A stretch of 64,000 bases of DNA from positions 124,001 to 188,000 of the forward strand of contig JAJCZX010000021.1 of the NCBI GenBank assembly GCA_029262195.1. Direction: 5' to 3'. The notes under the pieces are model-generated. The model was not told where the DNA came from. It saw nothing but the letters and a program-made list of their open reading frames with translations, and did no database searches. The translations under genes and the position numbers were made by a program. Source of the DNA: Gemmatimonadota bacterium (GTDB lineage: Bacteria > Gemmatimonadota > Gemmatimonadetes > Gemmatimonadales > GWC2-71-9). This document shows, one piece after another, positions 17,520 through 26,660 of the stretch. The number at the start of each line of letters is the position of its first letter. Positions within the stretch are counted from its first letter, which is position 1.

Positions 17520-19027
17520 CCTTCCTTGAAGTCCATCTTGATGCCACGCGAGGTCAACAACTGTTCCATCCCCTGTTTGTCGGCAGCCTTCATGTAGGCT
17601 TCCTGCGGTTCGATCGTATCGGAGTCAACCAGTCCGATTAGAGAATCGTTTAGCGTAACCATCCCCATTTTCTTGTTGGTTTGCATCGTTGACGTCAATT
17701 GGAACGTCTTCGAATCCCTGATGAGGTTTGAGACAGCGCCGATTGAGAGGAGTATTTCTCGTGCGGCCACTCGCCCGCCACCCTTTTTCTTACACAGCAC
17801 CTGGGCTACGACTCCTTTGAGCGACTCGGAGAGCATGATTCTTATTTGCTCCTGCCTGTCAGCCGGGAATTGGTCGATGATTCGATCAATGGTACTAACG
17901 GCAGTAGTAGTGTGAAGCGTCCCGAACACGAGGTGGCCGGTTTCCGCTGTTTCGATGGCGATGGCAACGGTTTCTAAATCCCTCATTTCTCCAATCAAAA
18001 CTATATCGGGATCTTCACGAAGCGCTGCCCGCAATGCGCGTTTGAACGACTGGGTGTGGCTGCCAACCTGTCGTTGAGTTACGATGCAACTCTTGTTGGG
18101 GTGAACGAATTCAATCGGGTCCTCGATGGTGATGATGTGATCTCTTCGTTGCTCGTTAATCAGGTCGATCATTCCAGCCAGGGTGGTGGATTTTCCACTT
18201 CCGGTCGGTCCCGTAACAACCACCAGACCCTTCGTCAGATAACAGAGTTTTTGGACTTCCGGAGAAATACCGAGCTGTTCCGCGGTGAGGATCTCCTCGG
18301 GGATAACTCTGAACACCGCTGCCATGCCGTTTCGGTCCCGCAACGCATTGGCTCGGAACCGAGCCACGCCAAGCATTTCGTAAGCAAAGTCGGTGTCGTT
18401 GGTCTCCGCGAATTCCGATTTGTTGCGCTCCGGCATGATGGAGAAGACAACGCTTTCGATGTCCTCTCGGCTCATCGCAGGTTGGTCTTCACGCCGTACC
18501 AGTTCACCATCAGTCCGGTACGTGGGTGGCAAACCGACTCGCAGGTGCACATCAGAAGAGCCAGAGTCGACCAGATAGCGAAGCAACTCCTGCATCCGTT
18601 CTTCAGCTGCACTTACATCAGCTCCCGCCTGGGCGGCGACCGTCGGCGAGTGAGTTGAGCCGCTGCCACCTTCCATCAACAAAGCTTCGGCCGGCATGGA
18701 AACGGCGGCGGTGGAGCGGCGCGGTTTGGCGGGGCTAAGGGTTGCGGACATATGGGCGCCCGAGCGATCGGCTGCTACATCAACCTTGTGTTCGCCCGAC
18801 ACATAGCCGAAAGTTACCCGTCCTTCGCCGCCCTCAAGTTGAGAAACCATCCCTTCAGGAACGATTTCCTTCAACAACCCGATGATTTTCGGGGTAGCGG
18901 TGGGGTCTTTCGTGACGGGTTTTTTGCCGGCTGATGTTTCGAGCATCACCGGTTGGTCAGTTTCGAGAATGATCGCCGAGGCTTCGTTCTCGAACATGAC
19001 TGAAATGAATCGGTCTAAAGTGGCCAT
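17516..19027 (-). CDS. pilT: Type IV pilus retraction ATPase PilT-like, with N-terminal extension
   Basis: 503 residues. The ATPase part shows Walker A GPTGSGKST, the Asp box and Walker B (DPDIVLIGEMRD), the His box (TGHLVFGTLHTT) and AVSNLIRDSK, similar to the AIRNLIRE motif of PilT. PilT powers pilus retraction and twitching. The PilT core begins near residue 145; the preceding part includes a possible second, degenerate copy of the N-terminal PilT domain plus a Ser/Ala-rich linker, making it about 150 residues longer than usual. Start chosen at the ATG 19027 rather than TTG 19036. Confidence 0.9.
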   Translation of the reverse strand: MATLDRFISVMFENEASAIILETDQPVMLETSAGKKPVTKDPTATPKIIGLLKEIVPEGMVSQLEGGEGRVTFGYVSGEHKVDVAADRSGAHMSATLSPAKPRRSTAAVSMPAEALLMEGGSGSTHSPTVAAQAGADVSAAEERMQELLRYLVDSGSSDVHLRVGLPPTYRTDGELVRREDQPAMSREDIESVVFSIMPERNKSEFAETNDTDFAYEMLGVARFRANALRDRNGMAAVFRVIPEEILTAEQLGISPEVQKLCYLTKGLVVVTGPTGSGKSTTLAGMIDLINEQRRDHIITIEDPIEFVHPNKSCIVTQRQVGSHTQSFKRALRAALREDPDIVLIGEMRDLETVAIAIETAETGHLVFGTLHTTTAVSTIDRIIDQFPADRQEQIRIMLSESLKGVVAQVLCKKKGGGRVAAREILLSIGAVSNLIRDSKTFQLTSTMQTNKKMGMVTLNDSLIGLVDSDTIEPQEAYMKAADKQGMEQLLTSRGIKMDFKEG

Positions 19028-19036
19028 GGGAAACAA

Positions 19037-19133
19037 TATGGGGCCGCAGATGGGCGCAGATCAACTGGCCGCAGATCTTGCCGCAGTTAAGGCCGCAGAT
19101 TTGCGCAGATAGGGCGGCAGATTTGCGCATATG
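19037..19133. repeat. Cluster of degenerate CGCAGAT repeats
   Basis: About eight copies of a 10-base-like unit (GCCGCAGAT, GCGCAGAT and variants) lie between pilT and the Rhs gene. Related but more diverged clusters occur at 26565-26650 and 32140-32220, i.e. at borders within and after the Rhs island. Confidence 0.75.
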
Positions 19134-19189
19134 GGGTCGTTAAATCGGCCTTCTCACCCGCTCATTTTACCCGCCCGTTAGTGTTCCAT

Positions 19190-19218
19190 TGGTACACATT
19201 AGTGTATCGGTGGTACAC
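19190..19218 (+). promoter_or_regulatory. Direct repeat upstream of rhs
   Basis: TGGTACAC occurs at 19190-19197 and 19211-19218, 21 bases apart start to start, which puts both on the same face of the helix. The partial inverse AGTGTAT lies between them. This is a possible operator for the Rhs gene that starts 130 bases downstream; no protein is assigned. Confidence 0.4.
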
Positions 19219-19349
19219 TTCGTGGAACTCGGTGTGAATTAGGTAAATCGTTGTCCTTTAACAACTTAAACTAGTTTCAACAAGTGGCACACTAACTGCT
19301 TTATGCCAGTCCAGTGAATTCTTGGAAACTTCATCTGGAGTGGTGAACG

Positions 19350-22300
19350 ATGTTGCGTATCGGACGGTTGGTAATCGGATTAGTGGTTGCTGTTTTCTTT
19401 TTTACCCCGGGCGGTGAAGCCACGGCGCAGATTCAAGGGGCGTTGGGTGGTGGTGGCTGCGCGGCGGCGGCTTTTGGAGGTGGTGGAGTGGCTGCCGTGG
19501 GTGGAGGTGGGTGTGGCGAAGGGTCTGTGCCACCTTCTGTCCTTATCACGGGACCAGCAGTTACGGTAAACACCCGTACTCCGATCATTCGGGTTCAGTA
19601 CACCCCCAGCGGCCCGGGGCCATTAGACAGGGTCGGAACCGTTACCGCCACCTGGGGCGGGACAAGTATCACGTCCCTGGGAAGGCACAATGACAGGATC
19701 TTCGAGTGGGAAGTAAACGAGGCTCTGCGCCTCTCCCCGGGAGTTGGCAAAACCTTCAGTATCACCGTCTGCAATAAGGATACTCCCGCCAAATGTACCA
19801 CGAGGAGCAGAACCACTACGCTGCAGGCTGGCAACCACTCCGTACTTTCGGTGACGGTGAATCCGTTTGAATCTCTGGGGCGACTTTCCGGAGCGTCGCT
19901 CGGTCCCTTCGGCATACAGGGAACAGAGGTCATCACTGCGTCGTCAACGCCTGCGTATGTTTCGATGAACTCTCCCCGCACGGCCGGGCTTACTTATTCG
20001 TCCCGGCAGAGTTATCCGCGAGCGGTTGTAAACGCAACTATCGAATTTCCGGTAGGCACAAAACCGTCGACTCTCAACGTCCGCCTGCTTGACGGTGGTG
20101 TGATCAAAGACGAATTCACGCAATCGAATCCAAATTGCGGTACGTCTGCTACCACTCTCTGCTGGGTTTCGCTGCAACTTCCGTATGCCACGACGAGCTA
20201 TCCGACGCCTACACGCAAATGGCTCAAGATTGAATCCAAGGCGACCTATGGAAGTACCGTTTATACATCAGTTGATTCGATGGAAGTGGTAATGGTTGAC
20301 CGCCGCACCACGCCCTACGGTTCGGGCTGGTGGCCGACTGGCGTGATGCAACTTGTGACCGCTGGCAACGACGCCATCATTGTCGGCTCTGATGGAACGG
20401 CGACAGTTTTTCGTGGCAATGACGGCCAGTATTTATCTCCACCTGGCAACTACAACGTGCTTTCGAAGAGTGGCTCCAACTGGTTGCTGACTTTCCCGGA
20501 GGGAGGAGGTTCGGTCACATTCGATTCTCAGGGCAGGCAGACCAATATTAAGGATTCGCGGAACAACACAACGACCATTTCTTATACCGGCACGCCCACA
20601 AGGGTTTACCAGATCACGGATCCGGTGGGCAAGAAATTCACGTTTGCCTATAGTAGCGACCGCATTAACAAAATCACAGGGCCGGGCGGCCGTCAAACTC
20701 TTTTCTCGGTCAATAGCGGAAACCGTACGATGACGAGCGTGTCGCCGCCGAACCCGTCAGGGCAAACCTTGACGACGACTTACGGGTGGAACAACACTCA
20801 TTCGACGTACAAGAGTGCCCTACCTGCTTACGTCCAAAATTCGATCGGTTCAAGCTCAAGGTTGACTCTCGCCTATAGTTCGGCGCTTTTCGCGAATAAG
20901 CTCACGTTTCCGACGATAAACAACGAAAATGGCACCCCAACGTCAGGCGTGAACATCCGTTACAACGCTCGTGAACTGCAGGGCGATGGGGCCGCGATTT
21001 CTTTGGCCAGTGTATACGCCGAATCCTTTGATGCCCTCAACAACTGGGCCAGATCCACCCTCGATCGATTTGGTAGTCCGACAAAAGTTTGGGACGCAGT
21101 GGGTACTGTTTCTCAGGCCACATACAACGAAATCGGCCAGGTTCTCACTTCAGAAGGCAAGCAAGGCGACTCGACCCGGGTGTTTACCAATTACGACTCC
21201 GAGGGGCGACGATTGCGCAGTTACAGGGTGCGCAACGGTGGGTCGGTCATGACTCTCGATAGCGTAGCCTACACCGGCACCTCCCGGCGACCGACAAAAG
21301 TGTTCGACTATCTTGGCAACTGGACGGAGTTCACCTATCAAAACGGTCAGGTGACCCGGGCGGTAACCTCGTTTAATGATACTACCTGGACTTACTATCG
21401 CAGTGACGGTCTGGTCGACTCTACCAAGACTAACCATGTTGATGGACCGACTTCTTACACCTATAACACAACCTGGAAGAATACTGCGACGGTGACCGGT
21501 CCCGGTGGAAATGTTTTGTCTAGCAACGGGCTCGACAGCTATGGGCGGACAGTATCGACCGTGTCGAAGATATCTGTTTCAGAGAGTTCTGGTGGCACAA
21601 CTCAGATGCAGTGGCGCAGGAGGCTCACTGCCCTGAACGTGGTGGGTGGGGTCGATAGGGTCCGAGTTGAACGAACTGCCAATTGTGCTGCACCGTGCAA
21701 TACTGCTTCGTGGCCCGATTCGAACCACACCTCGCAAACTGCAACGACGCGCAACACGTTTGATTCGCTGGGAAGGGTTGTCAAGACGGTGTATCCAGGA
21801 GAAGCAGATTCTACGGAGACCGAATTCGATGTGTTGGGGCGAGTTACCAAGCGGTATCCTCATGGCAGCGCTGGGCCGAGTGAAACGTTTAAATACGATG
21901 TTGCCAGCCGACTACGATTCCACACCACCCTGGGAGGCCATTCGTTCGAGACCAGATATGATACCCGCGGTAGGACGACGAAGCGGATTCTGGGTACCGA
22001 CTACACCTACGACTATGTATATGGTGGGCCGAATGACGAATTGACCGCCATTGATGTCGCCTCCGGTTTTCGGGACGAAGTCGGTAGCTCTCATTTGGAC
22101 ATGGCTTGGGTGTACAACAAGTCGGGCGGTCTTGTATCTGATACGGCTTGGAGCCTTTCCACTATGGCCTGGAACAACGCCTATTCTTACGACTCTGATT
22201 ATCGCCCGACACAGGTAACCTCTCGGCGAGGCTCTGTATTTCTAGGGACCGACCAGTTCAAGTATCACGCGGTTCGGGGAACCATGGACACGCTGGTGTC

Positions 22301-23996
22301 GGCTCGCACGGGACGAGTTGCTTATGCTCGCGATAGCAATAACCGGCTCAAAGGACCGTGGATAGACGGTAGCGGAGTTGATTTTTCACGCACCCAACGC
22401 TGGAGAAGTGATGGTAGTTTGTGGGAGATCGACAACGATCAAGGCTACCAAGTGGGCCTGTGGGGGAATGACATAGATCCGGTAATTGATTCGCTGGTGC
22501 CCGAATGGACTGAGAAGAGAGGCTCCGGGGCGACTGCCATCGTGATGGGTGACTCAATGGCATATGATGGCTGGCAGCGGGTCATTCGCCTGGATCAACG
22601 ATCCGGCAGTTCACACGCGATCCAGACTTTCAACTATGATAATATCGGTAATCTGAGCATCAATGGCACCTGGACCTTCAACGGTCGAAATCAGGTCACG
22701 TCAACAAACAGCCCGGTAAACTGCTCGGTCTTCACTTACGACAACGCTGGTAACATGACGGGTAGAACCTGTGTATCCGGCACCTGGGTTTACTCGTACG
22801 ACGTACTCAACCAATTGGTCGAGGTGAAGAAGAACGGAGTAGTAATCGCCGAGTACACCTATAATCCAATGGGCCAACGGGTTGCTGAAAGATTGAACGG
22901 GTCTACGATCACCAGATTTGTTTGGCGCGGTGGCCACGTGTTTTACGAAGTGAACAACGGTTCGTCAGTCTTGCGGGAATACACCTGGGGTGTCGGTGCC
23001 AACGATCTGGTTGCGGTACACAATTGGCAGGTTAGTGGGCAGAATTACTATGTCGTACAGGACCGTCTCCGCTCGGTTCGCGGATTGGTGAGAAAAGACG
23101 GCACCTGGGCCATGTCCATGCGCTACAAAGCTTACGGCGAACAATCTGATTCCACCGGAAGCGTGTCCTTCCCCCTGAGATTCAGATGGCAGGGTGCGAT
23201 GTACGACGAGGCCACGGGCCTCTATTATATGAATGCCCGCTACTACGACCCACAACTGGGGCGGTTCCTAACAGAGGACCCCATTGGGCGGGCCGGTGGT
23301 AGTAATCTGTATGCGTTTGTTGGAGGGGATCCCATGAGTCGAAGGGACCCAAGTGGGACTACGGTAAGTCTGGATGCGCAGTATGATGCGGTGGCTGGAG
23401 CGGCGCCGATGGAGGAATTTGATCCCAGTATTTTTCACAATCCCCTTGATGGTGGTGGTGGGGGCGGTGGACTCGACCTTTTGGACGATTCCGGGGAAGG
23501 TTCTGACGTTGTCGTAGTTGATTGCAAGGAAAATGATATAGAGTGCCTCGCCTTCGTTGAAGAACTACGGGCGTTGGCCGCAACGCTGGGTCCAGGGGAT
23601 GATCTTTTGACGAAGGCGGCTGACCTGCTCGACGGGACAACAAGAGAAGTGGTCTTGGTGTCATCGACCGACCGGCGCCTTGACCGCCGGGACGGGCTGA
23701 ACTCGGATGGCGATCCGAACACCTATACATATGGTGCTACGACTATTGGAAATATCTTCATCAACGGGGATGTCTCGCGGGCCAATCAGTTGATGACCGT
23801 TGCTCATGAAGCCTTGTTTCACAACCTTAATCGAGGCCTTCCATCTAATCCGAGCCATCGAAACGGAAGAGGGTTGGACGTCAGTGTTGGACGGGCTCTG
23901 GTGAGCAGGGGGGTTGTTCCGCTCGGTTTCATTTGGGGGTTGAGCAATGCTGGAGTGCCCGGAGCAACCTCACTATGGAACTCGATCAATCGATAA
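19350..23996 (+). CDS. Full-length secreted Rhs polymorphic toxin
   Basis: 1548 residues. A Sec signal peptide (ends about residue 27, ATAQ) is followed by a Gly/Ala/Cys-rich stretch to about 60, a beta-rich N-terminal region, YD/Rhs repeats from about 370 to 1280, and the core end. The core ends with DPIG (1310-1313) and DPSG (1333-1336), the paired DPxG motifs known to bound the cleaved tip of Rhs toxins. A Gly-rich linker leads to a tip of about 165 residues with AHEALFH near 1485-1491, a variant of the HExxH metallopeptidase motif. Start ATG 19350 has GGAG upstream. The lipoprotein gene follows after 16 bases and is the candidate immunity gene. Confidence 0.92.
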   Translation: MLRIGRLVIGLVVAVFFFTPGGEATAQIQGALGGGGCAAAAFGGGGVAAVGGGGCGEGSVPPSVLITGPAVTVNTRTPIIRVQYTPSGPGPLDRVGTVTATWGGTSITSLGRHNDRIFEWEVNEALRLSPGVGKTFSITVCNKDTPAKCTTRSRTTTLQAGNHSVLSVTVNPFESLGRLSGASLGPFGIQGTEVITASSTPAYVSMNSPRTAGLTYSSRQSYPRAVVNATIEFPVGTKPSTLNVRLLDGGVIKDEFTQSNPNCGTSATTLCWVSLQLPYATTSYPTPTRKWLKIESKATYGSTVYTSVDSMEVVMVDRRTTPYGSGWWPTGVMQLVTAGNDAIIVGSDGTATVFRGNDGQYLSPPGNYNVLSKSGSNWLLTFPEGGGSVTFDSQGRQTNIKDSRNNTTTISYTGTPTRVYQITDPVGKKFTFAYSSDRINKITGPGGRQTLFSVNSGNRTMTSVSPPNPSGQTLTTTYGWNNTHSTYKSALPAYVQNSIGSSSRLTLAYSSALFANKLTFPTINNENGTPTSGVNIRYNARELQGDGAAISLASVYAESFDALNNWARSTLDRFGSPTKVWDAVGTVSQATYNEIGQVLTSEGKQGDSTRVFTNYDSEGRRLRSYRVRNGGSVMTLDSVAYTGTSRRPTKVFDYLGNWTEFTYQNGQVTRAVTSFNDTTWTYYRSDGLVDSTKTNHVDGPTSYTYNTTWKNTATVTGPGGNVLSSNGLDSYGRTVSTVSKISVSESSGGTTQMQWRRRLTALNVVGGVDRVRVERTANCAAPCNTASWPDSNHTSQTATTRNTFDSLGRVVKTVYPGEADSTETEFDVLGRVTKRYPHGSAGPSETFKYDVASRLRFHTTLGGHSFETRYDTRGRTTKRILGTDYTYDYVYGGPNDELTAIDVASGFRDEVGSSHLDMAWVYNKSGGLVSDTAWSLSTMAWNNAYSYDSDYRPTQVTSRRGSVFLGTDQFKYHAVRGTMDTLVSARTGRVAYARDSNNRLKGPWIDGSGVDFSRTQRWRSDGSLWEIDNDQGYQVGLWGNDIDPVIDSLVPEWTEKRGSGATAIVMGDSMAYDGWQRVIRLDQRSGSSHAIQTFNYDNIGNLSINGTWTFNGRNQVTSTNSPVNCSVFTYDNAGNMTGRTCVSGTWVYSYDVLNQLVEVKKNGVVIAEYTYNPMGQRVAERLNGSTITRFVWRGGHVFYEVNNGSSVLREYTWGVGANDLVAVHNWQVSGQNYYVVQDRLRSVRGLVRKDGTWAMSMRYKAYGEQSDSTGSVSFPLRFRWQGAMYDEATGLYYMNARYYDPQLGRFLTEDPIGRAGGSNLYAFVGGDPMSRRDPSGTTVSLDAQYDAVAGAAPMEEFDPSIFHNPLDGGGGGGGLDLLDDSGEGSDVVVVDCKENDIECLAFVEELRALAATLGPGDDLLTKAADLLDGTTREVVLVSSTDRRLDRRDGLNSDGDPNTYTYGATTIGNIFINGDVSRANQLMTVAHEALFHNLNRGLPSNPSHRNGRGLDVSVGRALVSRGVVPLGFIWGLSNAGVPGATSLWNSINR

Positions 23997-24012
23997 GGAT
24001 AGGGGGAAACAA

Positions 24013-24567
24013 ATGGTCAAAGGGATGGCTAGGATCCCGGTTTTCGGTTTTTTTGTTGTCAGTTTTGGCATGGTGTTGGGCTGTTCCCCGACGGGCACTG
24101 AGACAGCTGCCGTCCCTGTTTTATCTCTCCCGTTGGATTCAGGTCTCGGGCTGGAGACAGTATTGGTAAGGGACTCAATCGTTCCGCCGGACTCCCCGTT
24201 GCTATGGGTTTTCTTGAAAAACGGAGGTGCGCCACGACAGGTAAACCTTCACCCGGATGCGTTCTACATCTCGGTAGAAACTTCTACCGGCCAACGACTT
24301 GATCCAGTGGAAGCCCGTTCTATGGATGATTTTTTGGGGCTCATGGTTAGGCCGGTTTTGCCACGGGGCGGTGTTTTCGGATCACTAGTCAGTTTGGATT
24401 GTGTCGATAACGGGTACGGTCGTTCGGGGCCGGGGCTCGGTTGCTACTACGGTTACCGTTTCGAGACTCCAGGGGACTATCGGATCATCACGGATTACCG
24501 CCTCGAAGAAACGGGCGAGGAAATCGTGCACCTTGTGGATAGCCTATTTGTCACCGTCATACCTTGA
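24013..24567 (+). CDS. Lipoprotein, candidate immunity protein for the main Rhs tip
   Basis: 184 residues with lipobox VLGC, so the mature protein is anchored in the envelope. The mature part is beta-rich and Ig-like in pattern (PGDYRIITDYRL near the end) with an additional Cys pair (SLDCVDN and GLGCYYG). ATG at 24013 is preceded by AGGGGG at ideal spacing, 16 bases after the Rhs stop. Its position and export suggest it protects against the Rhs tip, which would then act outside the cytoplasm. No family recognised. The next 215 bases (24568-24783) hold no gene I can support. Confidence 0.7.
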   Translation: MVKGMARIPVFGFFVVSFGMVLGCSPTGTETAAVPVLSLPLDSGLGLETVLVRDSIVPPDSPLLWVFLKNGGAPRQVNLHPDAFYISVETSTGQRLDPVEARSMDDFLGLMVRPVLPRGGVFGSLVSLDCVDNGYGRSGPGLGCYYGYRFETPGDYRIITDYRLEETGEEIVHLVDSLFVTVIP

Positions 24568-24783
24568 CGGGATGGTTGTTGTCATCGTTTGGCCGAGTGC
24601 TCGGTGATCGACTTGACGTTCTGAGTCGATTTCGCAGGGCCAAAGTGGGTATTTCTGGGGTCTCGATTGGTCGATTCCTTTATTGCCTTGGTGCATGGCT
24701 GCAACGAAAAAACCTGGGTGAGCCCAAGGGGGCTGGCAATGTGGTTTGGTGAAAGGGATGGCTATTGTTCTAGTCGCTTGTGA

Positions 24784-25484
24784 GTGCGGCGAACGGCGAG
24801 TTACGAGATTTGTTTCATTCGGAAGGTTCTCTTCCCAATGCCATTACTCATGATGAGTCCGGCCGAGACTCCGTTTGGGAGCTTTAATGAAGCCTATAAC
24901 GCATACATGAACGGTGATGGGTTTGGGTGGTCGGGTAATTTTGCTATGAGTGGCGGAGGCGGTTGGTTGGCTAGGTTTGACGGAATGGCAAGGGTAGCTC
25001 GCGGATTGGGAATGTCGTCCTCTTCCTACCAAGCTGCGCTTCAGCACGTTCAATGGCAGCGGTGGCACGGTATGTCTAGAGGCTTACCTCGCAGGAAATA
25101 TCTGCTAACAAGGATATATGTAGCAAAATGGATTGCGAGGCAGTAAGCATCAACGACGGGGTAAATGGTAATCGAGATGGAGGCCTGTTTGTAGCCATTG
25201 CCGGTCTTTTCGGAGGGAAACGCGAAGCAGTCACGGTGGGCAATACGATCTTCGATTTCGGCATGACTAGTGGTACGTTGTCCCACGAGTTAGTTCATGT
25301 TTTCGAGTTTCAGGGAGATTGGTTGGGAACGGCGGTCAGCGGTTTCTTGTCCAACCTACCTGGAGTCAACCGTCGGGAGGTCCCACATGGGAATTGGTGG
25401 AACTTGAACATGGAACAGAGAGCTGCAACGGTCGCATATTGTCGTCAAGTTGGAGCTAGCTGCACAACCTGGACCCCTTTTTAG
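24784..25484 (+). pseudogene. Displaced Rhs tip B with HELVH metallopeptidase motif, frame-broken
   Basis: Two overlapping frames together look like one tip. The first (24784-25146) has FNEAYNAYMNGDGFGW, similar to FTDAYNAMGDGWG in tip F. The second (ORF from 25128) has VTVGNTIFDF then SHELVHVFE, a clean HExxH zinc-protease motif at residues 53-57 of that frame. A frameshift near 25070-25100 separates them. No Rhs core remnant is visible before it, so it cannot be delivered as it stands. A short protein from 25128 could still be made. A lipoprotein gene follows. Confidence 0.65.
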
Positions 25485-25495
25485 GCTGAGTCGAA

Positions 25496-25960
25496 ATGCG
25501 TAGAGGAAACGCCGTGCGAAATATTGGCAAAGTTGGAGCAGTATTGTTGTTGGTTTGGGGGTGTTTCGGTCCTCGCCCAATCCACGTTGCACTCGCACCC
25601 TCCGACGGAATGTCTCGGCCACCGGTGTTTCTTCTTGCGAGCGATTCGGATTTTTCGTCTCCGGCTCAACCCACTGCTATTACGGTTCGCACCTGCTTGG
25701 GAAGCGATCTCCCAAACAAGGTAGTTTGGTTCGTAAGTTCGTACCGCCCCACTCCTTCCAAAGATCCTCTGCCTTTTTTGAGGCAGATTGAATATGGGGT
25801 CCTTCCCAACGGATGGGTTGAGAGGGTTCCCGCCGAACCGTTGGCCCCGGGGTGCTACGACGTGGTGGTCTGGCCGACGGATCGCCCTGGAGATTTGAGG
25901 TTTATCGTGCATGGGGATGGTGCTTTAGAAACGGTTGACCCATTGGCTGAAATAACGTAG
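25496..25960 (+). CDS. Lipoprotein, candidate immunity protein for tip B
   Basis: 154 residues with a basic start, hydrophobic segment and lipobox VWGC. The mature part is short, beta-rich and has a Cys pair (VRTCLGS and PGCYDVVV). It starts 11 bases after the HELVH tip frame, the usual toxin-immunity arrangement. It shows no clear similarity to the lipoprotein at 24013, as expected if each immunity protein matches its own tip. It is followed by 243 bases with no gene I can support. Confidence 0.6.
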   Translation: MRRGNAVRNIGKVGAVLLLVWGCFGPRPIHVALAPSDGMSRPPVFLLASDSDFSSPAQPTAITVRTCLGSDLPNKVVWFVSSYRPTPSKDPLPFLRQIEYGVLPNGWVERVPAEPLAPGCYDVVVWPTDRPGDLRFIVHGDGALETVDPLAEIT

Positions 25961-26203
25961 AGAACGTCCTCGACAACGCGGCAGAAAAATCGCAGGGTTC
26001 CTTGAACGGGAGAGTTGGTATCTCAGGGGAAGTCGAAACCGGGTGGGGAACATCGACTTCCCAATTCTTGCACGCGTAGTAATTTGAAATTGTTAGTGCC
26101 AGCGTGAAATTGTTCGGACACCGACAAACTTGGGTGCCACCTGGGAAGAACCGATCTTGATCTGTTCATAATGTTAATGTGATTTGGTCGGGAGGGACGG
26201 GCG

Positions 26204-26575
26204 TTGTACAGTCGATTGGTGGGGTCGTCTAAGTCGATCCAAAAAGTTAGAGAAGAAGTTGAGGCGGTTGGTCGGGTGCCGTGGCCGATTCGTATTGAAG
26301 GACCAACTGGCGTAGGCAAGGGATTGGTCGCGCGCCTCATTCACGAGGCCTCGGCTCGCAAAGGGGCGTTCATCATGGCGCCGGTCACCATGGTGGCAGC
26401 GGGGCTAGAGGTTGGTTCCCTGACGGACCACGTCAAAGGTGCCTTTACCGGTGCCAGTCAGGATCAAGCCGGTCCGTTCGAAGCCGCACACCGCGGCACT
26501 CTTTTCCTTGATGAGATAGGATCGGTAACTCCAGCCGTTCAGGCTGCTTTGCTTCACCTCCCTGGCCGCAGATAA
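26204..26575 (+). pseudogene. Fragment of a sigma-54 activator AAA+ domain
   Basis: The frame encodes part of the NtrC-type AAA+ domain: Walker A GPTGVGKG, the sigma-54 contact loop GAFTGA and Walker B GTLFLDEIGS. It stops soon after AALLHL, where it runs into the CGCAGAT-type repeats, so sensor 2 and the DNA-binding domain are missing. A second fragment of the same domain lies at 31954-32133. A complete protein cannot be made from this copy. Confidence 0.8.
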
Positions 26576-26650
26576 AAGCTGATCGTAGCCACAGATGCAC
26601 GCAGCTTCAATCTGAGTTAATCAGCGTGCAAATCCGCGTGAATCTGCGGG
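26565..26650. repeat. Degenerate CGCAGAT-type repeat cluster
   Basis: Contains CCGCAGAT, CCACAGAT, ACGCAG, and reverse forms such as AATCTGAG and AATCTGCG. It begins within the end of the sigma-54 activator fragment and ends precisely where the next Rhs tip copy begins (about 26647). Confidence 0.65.
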
Positions 26651-26660
26651 CCTCTATTAT

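Noticed and set aside
19037-19133. CRISPR-like array
   Set aside because: The repeats are about 10 bases and degenerate, without unique spacers of constant length and without cas genes.
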